Shown piece after piece: positions 1-13,047 of a DNA stretch of 64,000 nt. The position numbers were made by a program, and so were the translations under genes. Origin of the DNA: Chitinimonas_A lacunae (GTDB lineage Bacteria > Pseudomonadota > Gammaproteobacteria > Burkholderiales > Chitinimonadaceae); contig NZ_JBHSBU010000001.1 in assembly GCF_042650885.1 (NCBI RefSeq), forward strand, positions 2,108,001 through 2,172,000, in the 5' to 3' direction. How positions within the stretch are numbered: position 1 is the stretch's first letter; each line of letters starts with the position of its first letter. The notes beneath the pieces were generated by a model. The model was given only the letters and a program-made list of their open reading frames with translations. It had not been told where the DNA came from and ran no database searches.

Positions 1-436
1 TGAGGTCACCGAAAGTGAGCCACAGACCGGCGCCGTCGAGGGCGTGCTCGATCTCGTGGCCCGAATAGAAGCAGTAACCGTAGAAATTCTCGCTGCCCCG
101 CTCATGGAGCGCCTCGGCCACTTCGGTAAAGCCATCGCTGACGCTATGGCCGGCGTTATGCACGCAGCAGATGCCTTCCGATTCGAGCTGGTCGAATGCC
201 TCGTCGAGCCGGTCACAGTCGGTCCGGTCGGGCCAGTCGGCTTCGGCCGCGGACTTGGCCGCCCACTCCTGGTCCAGTTGTGCCCACAGCTCGGCGGCAT
301 TCAACTCGGCGCCGGCCTCGCTGCCTTCGTGTTCGATCAGTTGCGCCAGCAACTCCTCCACCTCGCTGGCGGTATAGAAACCCGACCAGACCCAGTAACG
401 CACGCGCTCGGCACTATAAGTTGTTACATCGTTCAT
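1..436 (-). CDS. DUF6891-like protein, 3' end cut by window edge
   Basis: The reading frame starts at ATG 436 behind a strong GAGGAGGAG ribosome site and stays open to base 1, so at least 145 residues are visible and the C-terminus lies outside the window. The visible part is acidic and soluble, with no signal peptide. Its last third contains a segment reading GICCVHNAGHS followed by a YGYCFYSGHEIE block and a GLWLTFGD block. As I remember it, this order is typical of the uncharacterised DUF6891 family. The gene begins 21 nt after the stop of the SUKH-fold gene on the same strand, so the two are probably co-transcribed. Function is unknown. Pairing with a SUKH protein makes a role in toxin immunity or stress handling possible, but that is inference. 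Confidence 0.6.
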   Translation of the reverse strand, partial: MNDVTTYSAERVRYWVWSGFYTASEVEELLAQLIEHEGSEAGAELNAAELWAQLDQEWAAKSAAEADWPDRTDCDRLDEAFDQLESEGICCVHNAGHSVSDGFTEVAEALHERGSENFYGYCFYSGHEIEHALDGAGLWLTFGDL

Positions 437-457
437 GCTGCTCCTCCTCGGGCAGGC

Positions 458-1225
458 TCAGACTTCATCGGTTTCAGGCGAATGCCCCACTTCGGCTATC
501 TCGATCCATTGGGCCAGGATGCTGTCGAAATCGCCCAGCGGCGCCTCCCCTGTCAGCAAGGGCAGGAAATGGTCGTCGTAGAAGGACGAGAACTCATCCT
601 GTAAATATCTGGCCGAGCCAAAACGCCCCTGACGGTCGAAAAAGAAATAGCTGCCGCCGCCAAAGGCGAAGCAGCAATATTCGCGGTTGATCCGTGCCAG
701 ATTGGCGGCGGTGAGCTGCGGATAATCGGGGTCGTCGCCATCGAGCTGGAATTCGGGCCGGTCGTTATGCCAGCGGAACAAGATGGTGTCGATCAGCCCG
801 GGCGAATGCCAGTGACCCGACCAGGCCCAGCGGCCAGACTTGGGGCTGTCGGGGTCCAGCAGATCGAGCCAGGTGGCCGGCGCAGGAAAGAACAGATCGT
901 CATAGCGCTCGGCCTGCCAATCGACGCGCTCGCCCTGCTCGTTCGGACAAGGACAGGTAAAGCCGCCATCGCTGTAGGACTCGAACCCGCCCAGACGCAG
1001 ATAGCAGTCGCGCAAGCCCGGCGGCAGCGGCCAGCCGAGCCGCTGCGCCAGTGCCTCGACCTGCTCGGCGCTGGCCGGCGGCGACAGATAGTAGTCCAGC
1101 TGCAAACCCTGGAATTCCACCGCCGCCGGATCGCTGGCCCGCAACGCCAGCAGGCGTGCGTTGGGCTCGGCCACCTGCTCGTGCCAGGCTTGCAGCGCGG
1201 CGGCCAGCCGGTCGATCATGTCCAT
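458..1225 (-). CDS. SMI1/KNR4 (SUKH) family protein
   Basis: 255 residues, soluble, no signal peptide. The SUKH-type core covers about residues 45-250. It includes a PLPPGLRDCYLRLGGF segment, like the LP-x-DY-x-x-LxxxNG entry motif of the family, and later a CCFAFGGGSYFFFDRQG strand pair. SUKH proteins include many immunity proteins of contact-dependent and polymorphic toxin systems, and also housekeeping regulators. No toxin or secretion gene is visible here, so a specific role cannot be assigned. The start at ATG 1225 has GGAGA four to five bases upstream. A second ATG two codons in is equally in frame. It is the first gene of a probable pair with the DUF6891-like gene. A copy of the AT-rich intergenic repeat lies just upstream. 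Confidence 0.7.
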   Translation of the reverse strand: MDMIDRLAAALQAWHEQVAEPNARLLALRASDPAAVEFQGLQLDYYLSPPASAEQVEALAQRLGWPLPPGLRDCYLRLGGFESYSDGGFTCPCPNEQGERVDWQAERYDDLFFPAPATWLDLLDPDSPKSGRWAWSGHWHSPGLIDTILFRWHNDRPEFQLDGDDPDYPQLTAANLARINREYCCFAFGGGSYFFFDRQGRFGSARYLQDEFSSFYDDHFLPLLTGEAPLGDFDSILAQWIEIAEVGHSPETDEV

Positions 1226-1237
1226 GGCGTTCTCCGT

Positions 1238-1312
1238 ATCATTTATTAAAAAACTTCTAAATACCGCTATGTATCTAGCACAGTATTTACAGATAATTTT
1301 CTATCTGGCCAT
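1238..1312 (+). repeat. AT-rich intergenic repeat, copy 1
   Basis: An AT-rich stretch between the SUKH start and the aacS stop. In order along the + strand it shares ATTTATT, AAACTT, TACCGCT, TATCT-GCA and AATTTTC-AT blocks with the copy at 7240-7312. Its right end, CAGATAATTTTCTATCTGGCC, also matches the inverted copy at 55112-55187. See the finding on the dispersed family. Confidence 0.6.
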
Positions 1313-1321
1313 TTGGCGTGC

Positions 1322-3274
<1,953 letters not shown>

Positions 3275-3490
3275 CTCGTCTCCATGTGTTCTCATAGGCC
3301 GGCCGGCGCTGCGGGTGGCACCGCCAGACGGCCGGGCGCGGCAGGGGTGGCGCCGCCGGAATCGTCGCCCGCACCCGGGCGACGGGGGCCTATGGTAGCG
3401 AATTCAGCCAGCCGTCGCAGCGCGCTTGCGGCGGCAGCGCCAACTCGGCCACAATTCGCCGCGATTTCATGCAAAAGGAATAAATCCAGC

Positions 3491-4948
3491 ATGCGCGCCC
3501 TTCTTTCCCGGCCCGGCCTTGGCCTGGCTCTGTTACTGGCGCTAAGCCCGCTGGCCCAGGCCGATCCGATTGCTTGGCGCGAATGCCGCTTGCCGCGCAC
3601 CCCCAGCGCCGCCCAGTGCGCCACGCTGCAACTGCCTGCGGCCGAAGGCGGCCAGACTACCCTCCCCATCCATATCGCCCGTCTGCCGGCCCTGGCGCGT
3701 CACCCCAAGCCCGACCCGGTATTCCTGCTCGCCGGCGGCCCGGGCCAGGCCGCCAGCGACCTTGGTCCGGTGGCTTCGGTGCTAGAGCGGCTGCGCAATG
3801 AGCGCGATATCGTGCTGATCGACCAGCGCGGCACTGGCCGCTCGCGCACCCTGCGCTGCGGCCAGCCGGCCCAGAAGGAAGATCCGCTGCGAGCCGCCCT
3901 CAAAGGCGTCGACGACCTTGCCGCCGTCGATGAATGTCTGCGCGGACTCAGCGGCGACCCACGCCTGCATACCACGGCCGATTATCTGCGCGATCTCGAA
4001 GCCGTGCGTGAGCGCTTGGGCTACGCCCAGATCAACCTGTGGGGCGGCTCCTACGGCACCCGGGTGGCGCAGGACTATCTAGGCCGCCATCCCGAGCGGG
4101 TACGCAGCCTGGTACTCGACGGCGTGGCCGCGCCCGGGCTCAATCTCTTGACCGACCTGCCGGTCCACGCCGAAACGGCACTACGCCGGCTCTACGCCGA
4201 CTGCGACCGCGATGCGGCCTGCCGGGCCGCCTTTCCGGACGGCTGGCGCACCTTCCAGACCCTCAGCGACCAGCTGGGCCGCGCGCCGGTCGAGGTCAAG
4301 GTGGCCCATCCGGCCAGCGGCGAAATGGTCGAAGGCCGACTGACCCGCTCGGTATTTCATGGCGTGTTGCGCTCTCTGCTCTATCTGCCTGAGCGCGCGG
4401 CGCTGATTCCCCAACTGGTCGAATCGACCCGCCGGGGCGACTATGCCCCGCTGCTGGCAGCTGGACTCTCGGTCCAGCAGGGCATGGACGAAGACAGCCT
4501 CAATCCGGCCCTGTTTCTGGCGGTGGCCTGCGCCGAGGATTGGCGACCCGGCCTCGATGGCCAGGCCGTGCACGAACGGGCGCCGCTGTTTGGCGAATTG
4601 TTCGACCATCTCGACCATGCCTGCCGCCGCATGCCGCATGGCCGGCCATCGGCGGTACGTGAGCTGAAGCGTGGCAGTCAGGTGCCGGTCCTGCTGCTGT
4701 CTGGCGGACTCGACCCGGTAACGCCGCCCGCCCAGGCCGAGGCGGTGGCCCGTCTGCTGCCGCGTTCGCGTCATGTGGTGGCCAGCGGCTTCGGTCATAT
4801 CATCACGCCTTACCGCTGCGTGCCGCGTCTGGTGAGCGACTTTATCCAGCGTGCCGATCCGGCCGCCCTGTCGCAGCGCTGCATCGACCAATTGGCGGCG
4901 ACCCGGCGCCCGCCCTTCTATCTGTCCCGACTGGAGGCGCGGCGATGA
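3491..4948 (+). CDS. secreted alpha/beta-hydrolase (TAP/proline iminopeptidase-like, S33)
   Basis: 485 residues. The first ~24 form a clear signal peptide (short basic start, LGLALLLALSPLAQA), so the enzyme is exported. The fold carries the nucleophile elbow GGSYGT with Ser187, an acid in SGGLDPVTPP (Asp408) and a histidine in SGFGHIITPY (His436). This triad arrangement and the C-terminal TAP-like region match tripeptidyl/prolyl aminopeptidase-type S33 hydrolases. The substrate is not predictable. The start is ATG 3491, preceded at some distance by AAAGGAA; the frame is open further upstream but that part is not coding-like. Its stop overlaps the ATG of the ATPase gene (4945-4948), so hydrolase, ATPase and permease form one translationally coupled operon. 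Confidence 0.85.
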   Translation: MRALLSRPGLGLALLLALSPLAQADPIAWRECRLPRTPSAAQCATLQLPAAEGGQTTLPIHIARLPALARHPKPDPVFLLAGGPGQAASDLGPVASVLERLRNERDIVLIDQRGTGRSRTLRCGQPAQKEDPLRAALKGVDDLAAVDECLRGLSGDPRLHTTADYLRDLEAVRERLGYAQINLWGGSYGTRVAQDYLGRHPERVRSLVLDGVAAPGLNLLTDLPVHAETALRRLYADCDRDAACRAAFPDGWRTFQTLSDQLGRAPVEVKVAHPASGEMVEGRLTRSVFHGVLRSLLYLPERAALIPQLVESTRRGDYAPLLAAGLSVQQGMDEDSLNPALFLAVACAEDWRPGLDGQAVHERAPLFGELFDHLDHACRRMPHGRPSAVRELKRGSQVPVLLLSGGLDPVTPPAQAEAVARLLPRSRHVVASGFGHIITPYRCVPRLVSDFIQRADPAALSQRCIDQLAATRRPPFYLSRLEARR

Positions 4949-5718
4949 TCAATGCCCAGGCACTCGGCAAACGCTTTATGGTGAGCCAGCGCGGCTGGCG
5001 CCGTGCCAGCCAGGAAGTGGTCGCGCTCGACGGTGTCGGCTTCTCGGCCGCCGATGGCGAAATCACCGGCCTGCTCGGCCCCAATGGCGCCGGCAAGACC
5101 ACCTTGATGCGCATCCTGGCCACCGTGGTCAAACCCGATAGCGGCTCGGCCTGGATCGACGGCCACGACGTGGTGGCCGATGCCCGCTCGGCCAGGCGCC
5201 GGCTCGGCGTTCTGGGCGATGCCAAGGGACTCTATCCACGGCTGACCGCACGCGAAAACATCTGCTATTTCGGCCAGCTCCAGGGCATGGAGCGGCAAGC
5301 CGCCGAAGCCGCTGCCGCGCGGCTGATCGAGGAATTGGGCATGCAGCGGATCGCCGATCGTTCGGTGGAAGGCTTTTCCCAAGGCGAACGGATGAAGACC
5401 GCCCTGGCGCGCTCGCTGGTCCATGGTCCGCAGACGGTGATCCTGGACGAACCCACCAACGGCCTCGATATCCTGGCCACCCGCACCACACGCGAAATGA
5501 TCCTGGCGCTCAAGGCCCGTGGCCGCTGTGTGCTGTTCTCCAGCCATATCATGCAGGAGGTCGAAGCGCTGTGTGACCGGCTGGTGATCGTCAACCACGG
5601 CCGCCTGATCGCCAGCGGCACGCCCACTGAAATCCTCGACCAGAGCGGCCGCGATACCCTCGAAGACGCCCTGATGACCCTGCTCGGCCACGAAGCCGAG
5701 GGAGTGACCCGCGCATGA
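4945..5718 (+). CDS. ABC transporter ATP-binding protein, NatA-like
   Basis: 257-residue cytoplasmic ATPase that would power the adjacent ABC-2 permease. Walker A GPNGAGKTT is at residues 45-53, the signature is FSQGERM at 144-150 (SQGE rather than the common SGGQ), Walker B is VILDEP with TNGLD following at ~165-175, and the switch histidine sits in SSHIMQEVEALC. SQGE-type signatures are common in NatA/CcmA-like exporters. The gene overlaps its neighbours by four bases on both sides (ATGA), indicating coupled translation. NatAB was described in Bacillus as a Na+ exporter, but this subfamily is broad and the cargo here is unknown. Confidence 0.88.
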   Translation: MINAQALGKRFMVSQRGWRRASQEVVALDGVGFSAADGEITGLLGPNGAGKTTLMRILATVVKPDSGSAWIDGHDVVADARSARRRLGVLGDAKGLYPRLTARENICYFGQLQGMERQAAEAAAARLIEELGMQRIADRSVEGFSQGERMKTALARSLVHGPQTVILDEPTNGLDILATRTTREMILALKARGRCVLFSSHIMQEVEALCDRLVIVNHGRLIASGTPTEILDQSGRDTLEDALMTLLGHEAEGVTRA

Positions 5719-6887
5719 ATGCCGTCCTCAACATCTTTCGCAAGGAACTGACCGAGCTGCGCCGCGACCGCAAGTCGATGATTGCCGTGCTGATGATGGT
5801 GCTGACCTCGGGACCGCTGGTGATCGCGCTGATGTTCTTTATGTTGAGCCAGCAGCTCGACAAGCTCGATGCGCCACGGGTGGCCGTGGCCAACCTCGAG
5901 GCGGCGCCCGAGCTGGTCGATTTTCTGGAGCGGCAGGGCATCAGCGTCGAAGCCGCCCCGGCCGATTACGCCGCCCGGCTGCGCGACGGCCGCTTGAGCG
6001 TGGCACTGGAGATCGACCCCGATTTCCGCGCCGATGTCGCCGCAGGCCGGCCGGCCACCATCCGGCTGCTGGCCGACAGCTCACGCGACAGTTTCAATGT
6101 GGTGTATCCGCATCTGCGCCGTGGTCTACAGGCATTCGACCGCGCCTGGGGCGACAACCGGCTGATTCTGCGCGGCGTGGCGCCGCAGGTGGCCCATCCG
6201 CTGGGTCTTGAGGAAGTCGATCTGGCCAACGCTGGCAACCGGGGCTCCAAGATGGCCAGCAATCTGATCGGCTTCTATACCCTGTTCGCCGGTCTGCTGG
6301 GCTCGCTTGCCGCCGCGCTCGAACTCACCGCCGGCGAGCGCGAGCGCCAGTCGCTCGAACCGCTGATGACCCTGCCGCTGTCGCCCTGGCAGATCGCCCT
6401 CGGTAAGTGGCTGGCCGCCAGCGTCTACAATCTGGCAGCCATCAGCGGCTGTCTGCTGGCCTATCTGCTGACCCTCAATTTCGCCCCGCTGCCCGAGGTC
6501 GGCCTGCCGTTCCGCTTCGGTCTGATCGAAGCCGGCAATTTTCTGGTGGTGATCATGCCGTTTGCCTTGCTGGTGCCGGCCGCCCTGCTGTTGCTTGGCA
6601 GCTTCGGCAAAACGGTCAAGGAAGCCCAATCGACCATCTCGGTTGGCCTCACCCTCACCGGCCTGATTCCGCTGCTCACCATGTTCCGCTCCGGCCCGCC
6701 CGCCGTGTGGGAAAGCTGGCTGCCCATGACCAGCCAGATGCGCGCCATGGAACAGGTGCTGCGCGGCGACCCGATCGCCCCGCTCGCCTGGTTCGCGCTG
6801 TGGCTGGTGCCGCTCGTGCTGACAGCGCTGTGTCTGGTTGGCCTGACACGCAATCTGGCAGCCGAGAAACTGCTGTCGAGCCGTTAG
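5715..6887 (+). CDS. ABC-2 type permease, NatB-like
   Basis: 390-residue integral membrane protein. It has one N-terminal membrane segment (about residues 22-45), a large extracytoplasmic region of ~130 residues, then five or so hydrophobic segments from residue ~185 to the C-terminus. This is the usual ABC-2/NatB plan. The motif ERERQSLEPLMTLPLSPWQIALGKW after the second membrane segment is characteristic of these exporters. It overlaps the ATPase gene by four bases. With the preceding secreted hydrolase it may export or process a peptide or ion-coupled substrate, which is inference from operon structure only. Confidence 0.87.
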   Translation: MNAVLNIFRKELTELRRDRKSMIAVLMMVLTSGPLVIALMFFMLSQQLDKLDAPRVAVANLEAAPELVDFLERQGISVEAAPADYAARLRDGRLSVALEIDPDFRADVAAGRPATIRLLADSSRDSFNVVYPHLRRGLQAFDRAWGDNRLILRGVAPQVAHPLGLEEVDLANAGNRGSKMASNLIGFYTLFAGLLGSLAAALELTAGERERQSLEPLMTLPLSPWQIALGKWLAASVYNLAAISGCLLAYLLTLNFAPLPEVGLPFRFGLIEAGNFLVVIMPFALLVPAALLLLGSFGKTVKEAQSTISVGLTLTGLIPLLTMFRSGPPAVWESWLPMTSQMRAMEQVLRGDPIAPLAWFALWLVPLVLTALCLVGLTRNLAAEKLLSSR

Positions 6888-7239
6888 CGCATCTCCAGCC
6901 GATTCGGCGTCAGCGTGTCCGAACCTCAAAGCGCAGGCAGGCAGCGCCCCTCCAGGTTTAGCCGCGACGCCGATTCAAATGGAGAGGCACCTGGCGCATT
7001 TCCCTCTCGAATCGGTGTCAGCAGCAACATTGTCTGATCGGTCTGGAGCCGATGCACTGGGTCCGCCCCTTGCCCAAGTTTTCCGCACAGGCAACCCAGC
7101 CGTCCCGGCTGAACCGGGCTGGGCGGCTTTCACCACCCATCGGACCATGGGCCGGCTCGGACGCTCCGTGGCCCGGCAGGCAGAAGGCAGCCTGCTTGGC
7201 GAGGTGACGAAGGCGGAGACGGCTGCAAACAAGTCATGC
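6887..7239. other. non-coding gap with direct and inverted repeat motifs
   Basis: No convincing gene between natB-like and the AT-rich repeat before aroC. GCGCATCTCC followed by GATTCGGCGTCAGC (6887-6914) recurs as GCGCATTTCC followed by GAATCGGTGTCAGC (6994-7022). An inverted GACGCCGATTC lies between them at 6966-6976. Further right a GC-rich hairpin, CCCAGCC...GGCTGGG, occurs at about 7097-7125. An 87-codon frame at 6979-7242 has no ribosome site and no recognisable composition, so I do not call it. Confidence 0.45.
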
Positions 7240-7312
7240 TGATTTATTTATAAAACTTGAATTTACCGCTCTATATCTTGCAAATAATTTGCAAGAAATT
7301 TTCCATATTGAA
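7240..7312 (+). repeat. AT-rich intergenic repeat, copy 2
   Basis: Sits about 80 bp upstream of aroC. Its clear internal blocks are AAACTTGAATTTACCGCT, TATATCTTGCAA and AATTTTCCATATTG. It is the best match to copy 1 and shares TATATCTTGCAA with copy 5 at 36720-36798. Confidence 0.6.
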
Positions 7313-7393
7313 TAGACCGTTGCGCGCCCGCTGATCGCTCCTGTCTGACCGTGCTACACTCGCCCGGCGCGTTTGCATATCCCAGGAATTCCC

Positions 7394-8494
7394 ATGTCCG
7401 GCTCCACCCTCGGTCTTTTGTTCACGGTCACTTCCTTTGGCGAATCGCACGGTCCCGGCATCGGCTGCGTGATCGATGGCTGTCCGCCCGGTCTGGCGCT
7501 CGATTGTGCCGATATTCAAACCGAACTCGACCGCCGCAAGCCGGGCACCTCGGCCCACGTCACCCAGCGCAAGGAACCCGATACGGTCGAAATCCTGTCC
7601 GGCGTATTCGAAGGCCGTACCACCGGCACCCCCATTGCCCTGCTGATCCGCAACCAGGATCAACGCAGCCAGGACTACGGCAAGATCGTCGATACCTTCC
7701 GTCCGGGCCACGCCGACTACACCTACTGGCACAAATACGGCATCCGCGACTACCGTGGCGGCGGCCGCAGCTCGGCACGCGAGACGGCAGCCCGGGTCGC
7801 CGCCGGCGCCGTGGCCAAGAAATGGCTGCGTGAGCGCTACGGCATCGAGATTCGCGGCTATATGAGCCAACTGGGCGATATCGCCATTCCGTTCAAGGGC
7901 TGGGAACACGTCGGCAACAACCCGTTCTTCGCGCCCGACGACGCCATCGTGCCGCAGCTTGAAGCCTATATGGAGCAGATCCGCCGCGAACGCGACTCGG
8001 TCGGTGCCCGGATCGAAGTGGTGGCCGAAGGCGTGCCGGTCGGCTGGGGCGAACCGGTGTACGACCGGCTCGACGCCGATATCGCCTACGCCATGATGAG
8101 CATCAACGCCGTCAAAGGCGTGGAGATCGGCGACGGCTTTGCCTCGGTGGCCCAGCGTGGCTCGTTCCATGGCGATGAACTGACGCCCGAAGGTTTTGCC
8201 AGCAACCACGCCGGCGGCGTGCTGGGCGGGATTTCGACCGGGCAGGCTATCCGGGTGAGCCTCGCGCTCAAGCCCACCTCCAGCATTCCGCAACCGCGCC
8301 GCTCGATCGACAAGCAAGGCCAGGCGGTCGAGATGTCCACCACCGGCCGCCACGATCCCTGCGTCGGCCTGCGCGCCACCCCGATTGCCGAAGCGATGCT
8401 GGCCCTGGTGCTGATCGACCATGCCCTGCGCCACCGTGCCCAATGCGCCGATGTGGCAGTCGACAGCCGCCCGATTCCGGGCCGGATCGGCTAA
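7394..8494 (+). CDS. aroC: chorismate synthase
   Basis: Last common step of the shikimate pathway: converts 5-enolpyruvylshikimate-3-phosphate to chorismate with reduced FMN, in the cytoplasm. 366 residues, normal length. Family signatures are present: GESHGPGIGCVIDG near the N-terminus (residues ~15-28), DYRGGGRSSARET around residue 120, and the basic FMN/EPSP-contacting segments later. The start is ATG 7394, eight bases after AGGAA; a TTG seven codons upstream is in frame but not needed. It appears to be transcribed alone, with maeB following after 175 bases. Confidence 0.97.
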   Translation: MSGSTLGLLFTVTSFGESHGPGIGCVIDGCPPGLALDCADIQTELDRRKPGTSAHVTQRKEPDTVEILSGVFEGRTTGTPIALLIRNQDQRSQDYGKIVDTFRPGHADYTYWHKYGIRDYRGGGRSSARETAARVAAGAVAKKWLRERYGIEIRGYMSQLGDIAIPFKGWEHVGNNPFFAPDDAIVPQLEAYMEQIRRERDSVGARIEVVAEGVPVGWGEPVYDRLDADIAYAMMSINAVKGVEIGDGFASVAQRGSFHGDELTPEGFASNHAGGVLGGISTGQAIRVSLALKPTSSIPQPRRSIDKQGQAVEMSTTGRHDPCVGLRATPIAEAMLALVLIDHALRHRAQCADVAVDSRPIPGRIG

Positions 8495-8669
8495 GCCCCA
8501 GGGCCGCCGCGGCGAGGCGGCGCGCCGGATGCGTCCTGCTTGCGCCCAGGCGCCACGCAGTTGTGCCAATGCGTCCTGGTGGGGCTTTCCACAGTACGCC
8601 CCCTTGGCCGCCGTCCTATAATGGCCGGCATTCCAGAACCGAATAAAACCGCTAGAGTTGGAGTCCCCG

Positions 8670-10949
<2,280 letters not shown>

Positions 10950-10968
10950 GCGCCGCTTGTCGCCCAAA

Positions 10969-11005
10969 CGCCCCGAATTGTCACATTCGGGGCGTTTTTT
11001 ATTTT
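10969..11005 (+). terminator. rho-independent terminator of maeB
   Basis: A ten-base stem, CGCCCCGAAT with ATTCGGGGCG, six-base loop, then TTTTTTATTTTTT. It lies 20 bases after the maeB stop. Confidence 0.93.
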
Positions 11006-11213
11006 TTATTGTGTGCCTATTATTTGGGGCGATCAGAATGTCCTGATAATTTTAATTAGGCATATTTCCTGCTGTTGGCGTGGGAAATCGCCTGATTTCT
11101 TTCACCAATCTGTCTTATAATTCAGACAGAGTAAATATTTACATCCACCTGATTGAGTGTGAATTTGTTACGCTCGTTCCAACGTATACGCGTCAATCAC
11201 ATGGTCGACCACG

Positions 11214-12755
11214 ATGGACTTGCTGCGCGCCCTGTTGCCCGCGCCCGAGTTGGAGCGTCTCTATAGCGAGGCCACCGACGCGGCGTATTCCGATCCGGAA
11301 CTTCTGCGCCGACTGGCCAATGACGCCATCGCCGCCGCGCGACGGCGTGGCGATGTCGCCGGCGAGCTGCGCGGCCGACTCTATTTGGCTTCCGCCCAAC
11401 AAACCCTGGGCGATATCGAAGCCGCCATCGAAGAACTCAATGAAATGCTGCTGCTGGCCGAGGCGAGCGACGATGACGACGCCCGTTTCGCTGCCTTGCG
11501 GGCGCTCGGTTCGATCTGCGATCAGGCCGGTTGTTTCGAGAGTGCGCTCGATTATCTGCAACAGGCCGAATCATCGCTCGACGCCGAATCCGACGAAGCC
11601 AAGTGCCGTGATCTGCGCCGTGGCATCGCCACCGTGTTTTCCCATACCGGCCGCCTTGAAGAGGCGGTCGAACGCCATCTGGCCCTGGCGCGCGACAGTG
11701 CCGCCTGCGGCAATCTCAAGGACCAGGCGGTCGATCTCTGCAATGCCGGCACCGATCTGGCCCGGCTCGGCCGCTACCAGGAAGCCCTCGATATCCTCGA
11801 CGAAGCCGAAGCGCTGGTACGGCGCTTCCGCTGGCCGCTGATGCTGGCCACGGTGCACGCCGCCCGCGCCATTCCGCTGCGGGTACTCGGCCGCGAGGAA
11901 GAAGTCGAATACGAATTGCTGTCGGCACTGCCGGTATTTACCGGTGCCGGCCACGTCTCGGGGCAGATCGATGTGCGCATCCGCCTGGCCGAGCTTTATC
12001 TCGACCGCCACGATCTGTCCACGGCCCGACTGCTGCTCCAGGGCGCGGTCGAGATTGCTGCGGCCAGCGGCCGTACGCCGCAGCGGGTCGAGGCGCTCGA
12101 TGTACTGATCCGGGTGTGCAAGGCCGCCGGTGAATTCGCCACTGCCCTCGACCATAGCGAGACCCTGCGCGAACTCACCCATCAGATGCATGAAGACGAG
12201 GCCAGCGACCAGGCCTGGCGCCAGCATGCCGAAGTCGAACTCGCCGCCGCCCGCAAGGATGTCGAACGGGTGCGCCGTCAGCGCGACCGCTGGCAGAAAG
12301 CCCATGCCGAACAGGCCCAGCTCAACGATATGCTGCGCGCCGCCCATAGCGTGCAGCGCAATCTGATCGCCGCGCTTTCGGCCAGCTACCTCGAACAGAT
12401 GGCCGACGCCCGCCGCCGTGGCGAACGTGAACTGGCCCGCGCCAGCCGCTACCAGCGTCCGCTGACCGCCGCCTGGCTCGGCGTCGCCCAGCCGGAACTG
12501 GCACCAGGCTGGCTCGCTGGCCAGTTGCGCGAGGAAGATGTGGCCGTCCCGCTCGAAGGCGGCCTGCTATTGCTGCTGCCCGAGACCGATCGCGCCATGG
12601 CCGACGCCGTCTGCGCCCGGATCGCCCATGCCCATCTGCTCAGCTTTCCGGGCAGCGAGCCGCTCGATATCGAAGTCATCGAACACGTCGGCGGCGAAAC
12701 CCTCGATCAACTGGCCGTCCGACTGCGCCATACCGTCAAAGCCGGACCACGCTGA
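11214..12755 (+). CDS. TPR / coiled-coil protein with degenerate GGDEF-like tail (paralogue A)
   Basis: 513 residues, cytoplasmic, no membrane segment. Residues ~10-325 are helical TPR-like repeats (for example GDIEAAIEELNEMLLLAEA, GCFESALDYLQQAE, GRYQEALDILDEAEA). Residues ~326-390 form a strongly charged coiled coil. The tail from ~405 resembles a GGDEF domain. It opens with RELARASRYQRPLTAAWL, as in cyclases that start RELARARRYGRPL. At the place of the GGDEF signature it reads PLEGGLLLLLPETD, where active cyclases have RxGGDEFxLLLPET. The metal-binding DxDxF motif is missing and the tail is short (~105 residues). It should not make c-di-GMP; a scaffold or binding role is inference. The start aligns with paralogue B. 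No clear ribosome site is visible. Confidence 0.72.
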   Translation: MDLLRALLPAPELERLYSEATDAAYSDPELLRRLANDAIAAARRRGDVAGELRGRLYLASAQQTLGDIEAAIEELNEMLLLAEASDDDDARFAALRALGSICDQAGCFESALDYLQQAESSLDAESDEAKCRDLRRGIATVFSHTGRLEEAVERHLALARDSAACGNLKDQAVDLCNAGTDLARLGRYQEALDILDEAEALVRRFRWPLMLATVHAARAIPLRVLGREEEVEYELLSALPVFTGAGHVSGQIDVRIRLAELYLDRHDLSTARLLLQGAVEIAAASGRTPQRVEALDVLIRVCKAAGEFATALDHSETLRELTHQMHEDEASDQAWRQHAEVELAAARKDVERVRRQRDRWQKAHAEQAQLNDMLRAAHSVQRNLIAALSASYLEQMADARRRGERELARASRYQRPLTAAWLGVAQPELAPGWLAGQLREEDVAVPLEGGLLLLLPETDRAMADAVCARIAHAHLLSFPGSEPLDIEVIEHVGGETLDQLAVRLRHTVKAGPR

Positions 12756-13047
12756 CGCCTTTCCCTTTACAATCGGCGTCCTTGTCGGCTTTGACGAGCC
12801 GGTAAGGCAGCGTGGCTATACCCGCGCCGGCGCGGCCGAGCCTCGTGCAGTGCCGGAGTGGTTCCGCCCAAAAATAAACTATTCAGCCAAATCACTGCAA
12901 GACTAGACCTAGCTCACAAACAAAAAAGAAAAACCTTCTAGATTTTCCTTCTTCAGGCCGCGACTTCGGGCGCGGCCTTCGCCGTTCAATGCTACAACGT
13001 GAACAGACGCGCCGATGCGGCGCGTCGCTAGCGAGTCGACCCCTCCT
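12756..13047. other. gap between the two TPR paralogues
   Basis: No gene seen. An AT-rich stretch (~12870-12945) contains no convincing terminator. A GGCCGCG/CGCGGCC stem at ~12957-12980 lacks a T-run. I cannot tell whether paralogue B has its own promoter. Confidence 0.4.

Noticed and set aside
6979..7242. 87-codon frame upstream of aroC
   Set aside because: No ribosome site, no recognisable features, overlaps repeat motifs.
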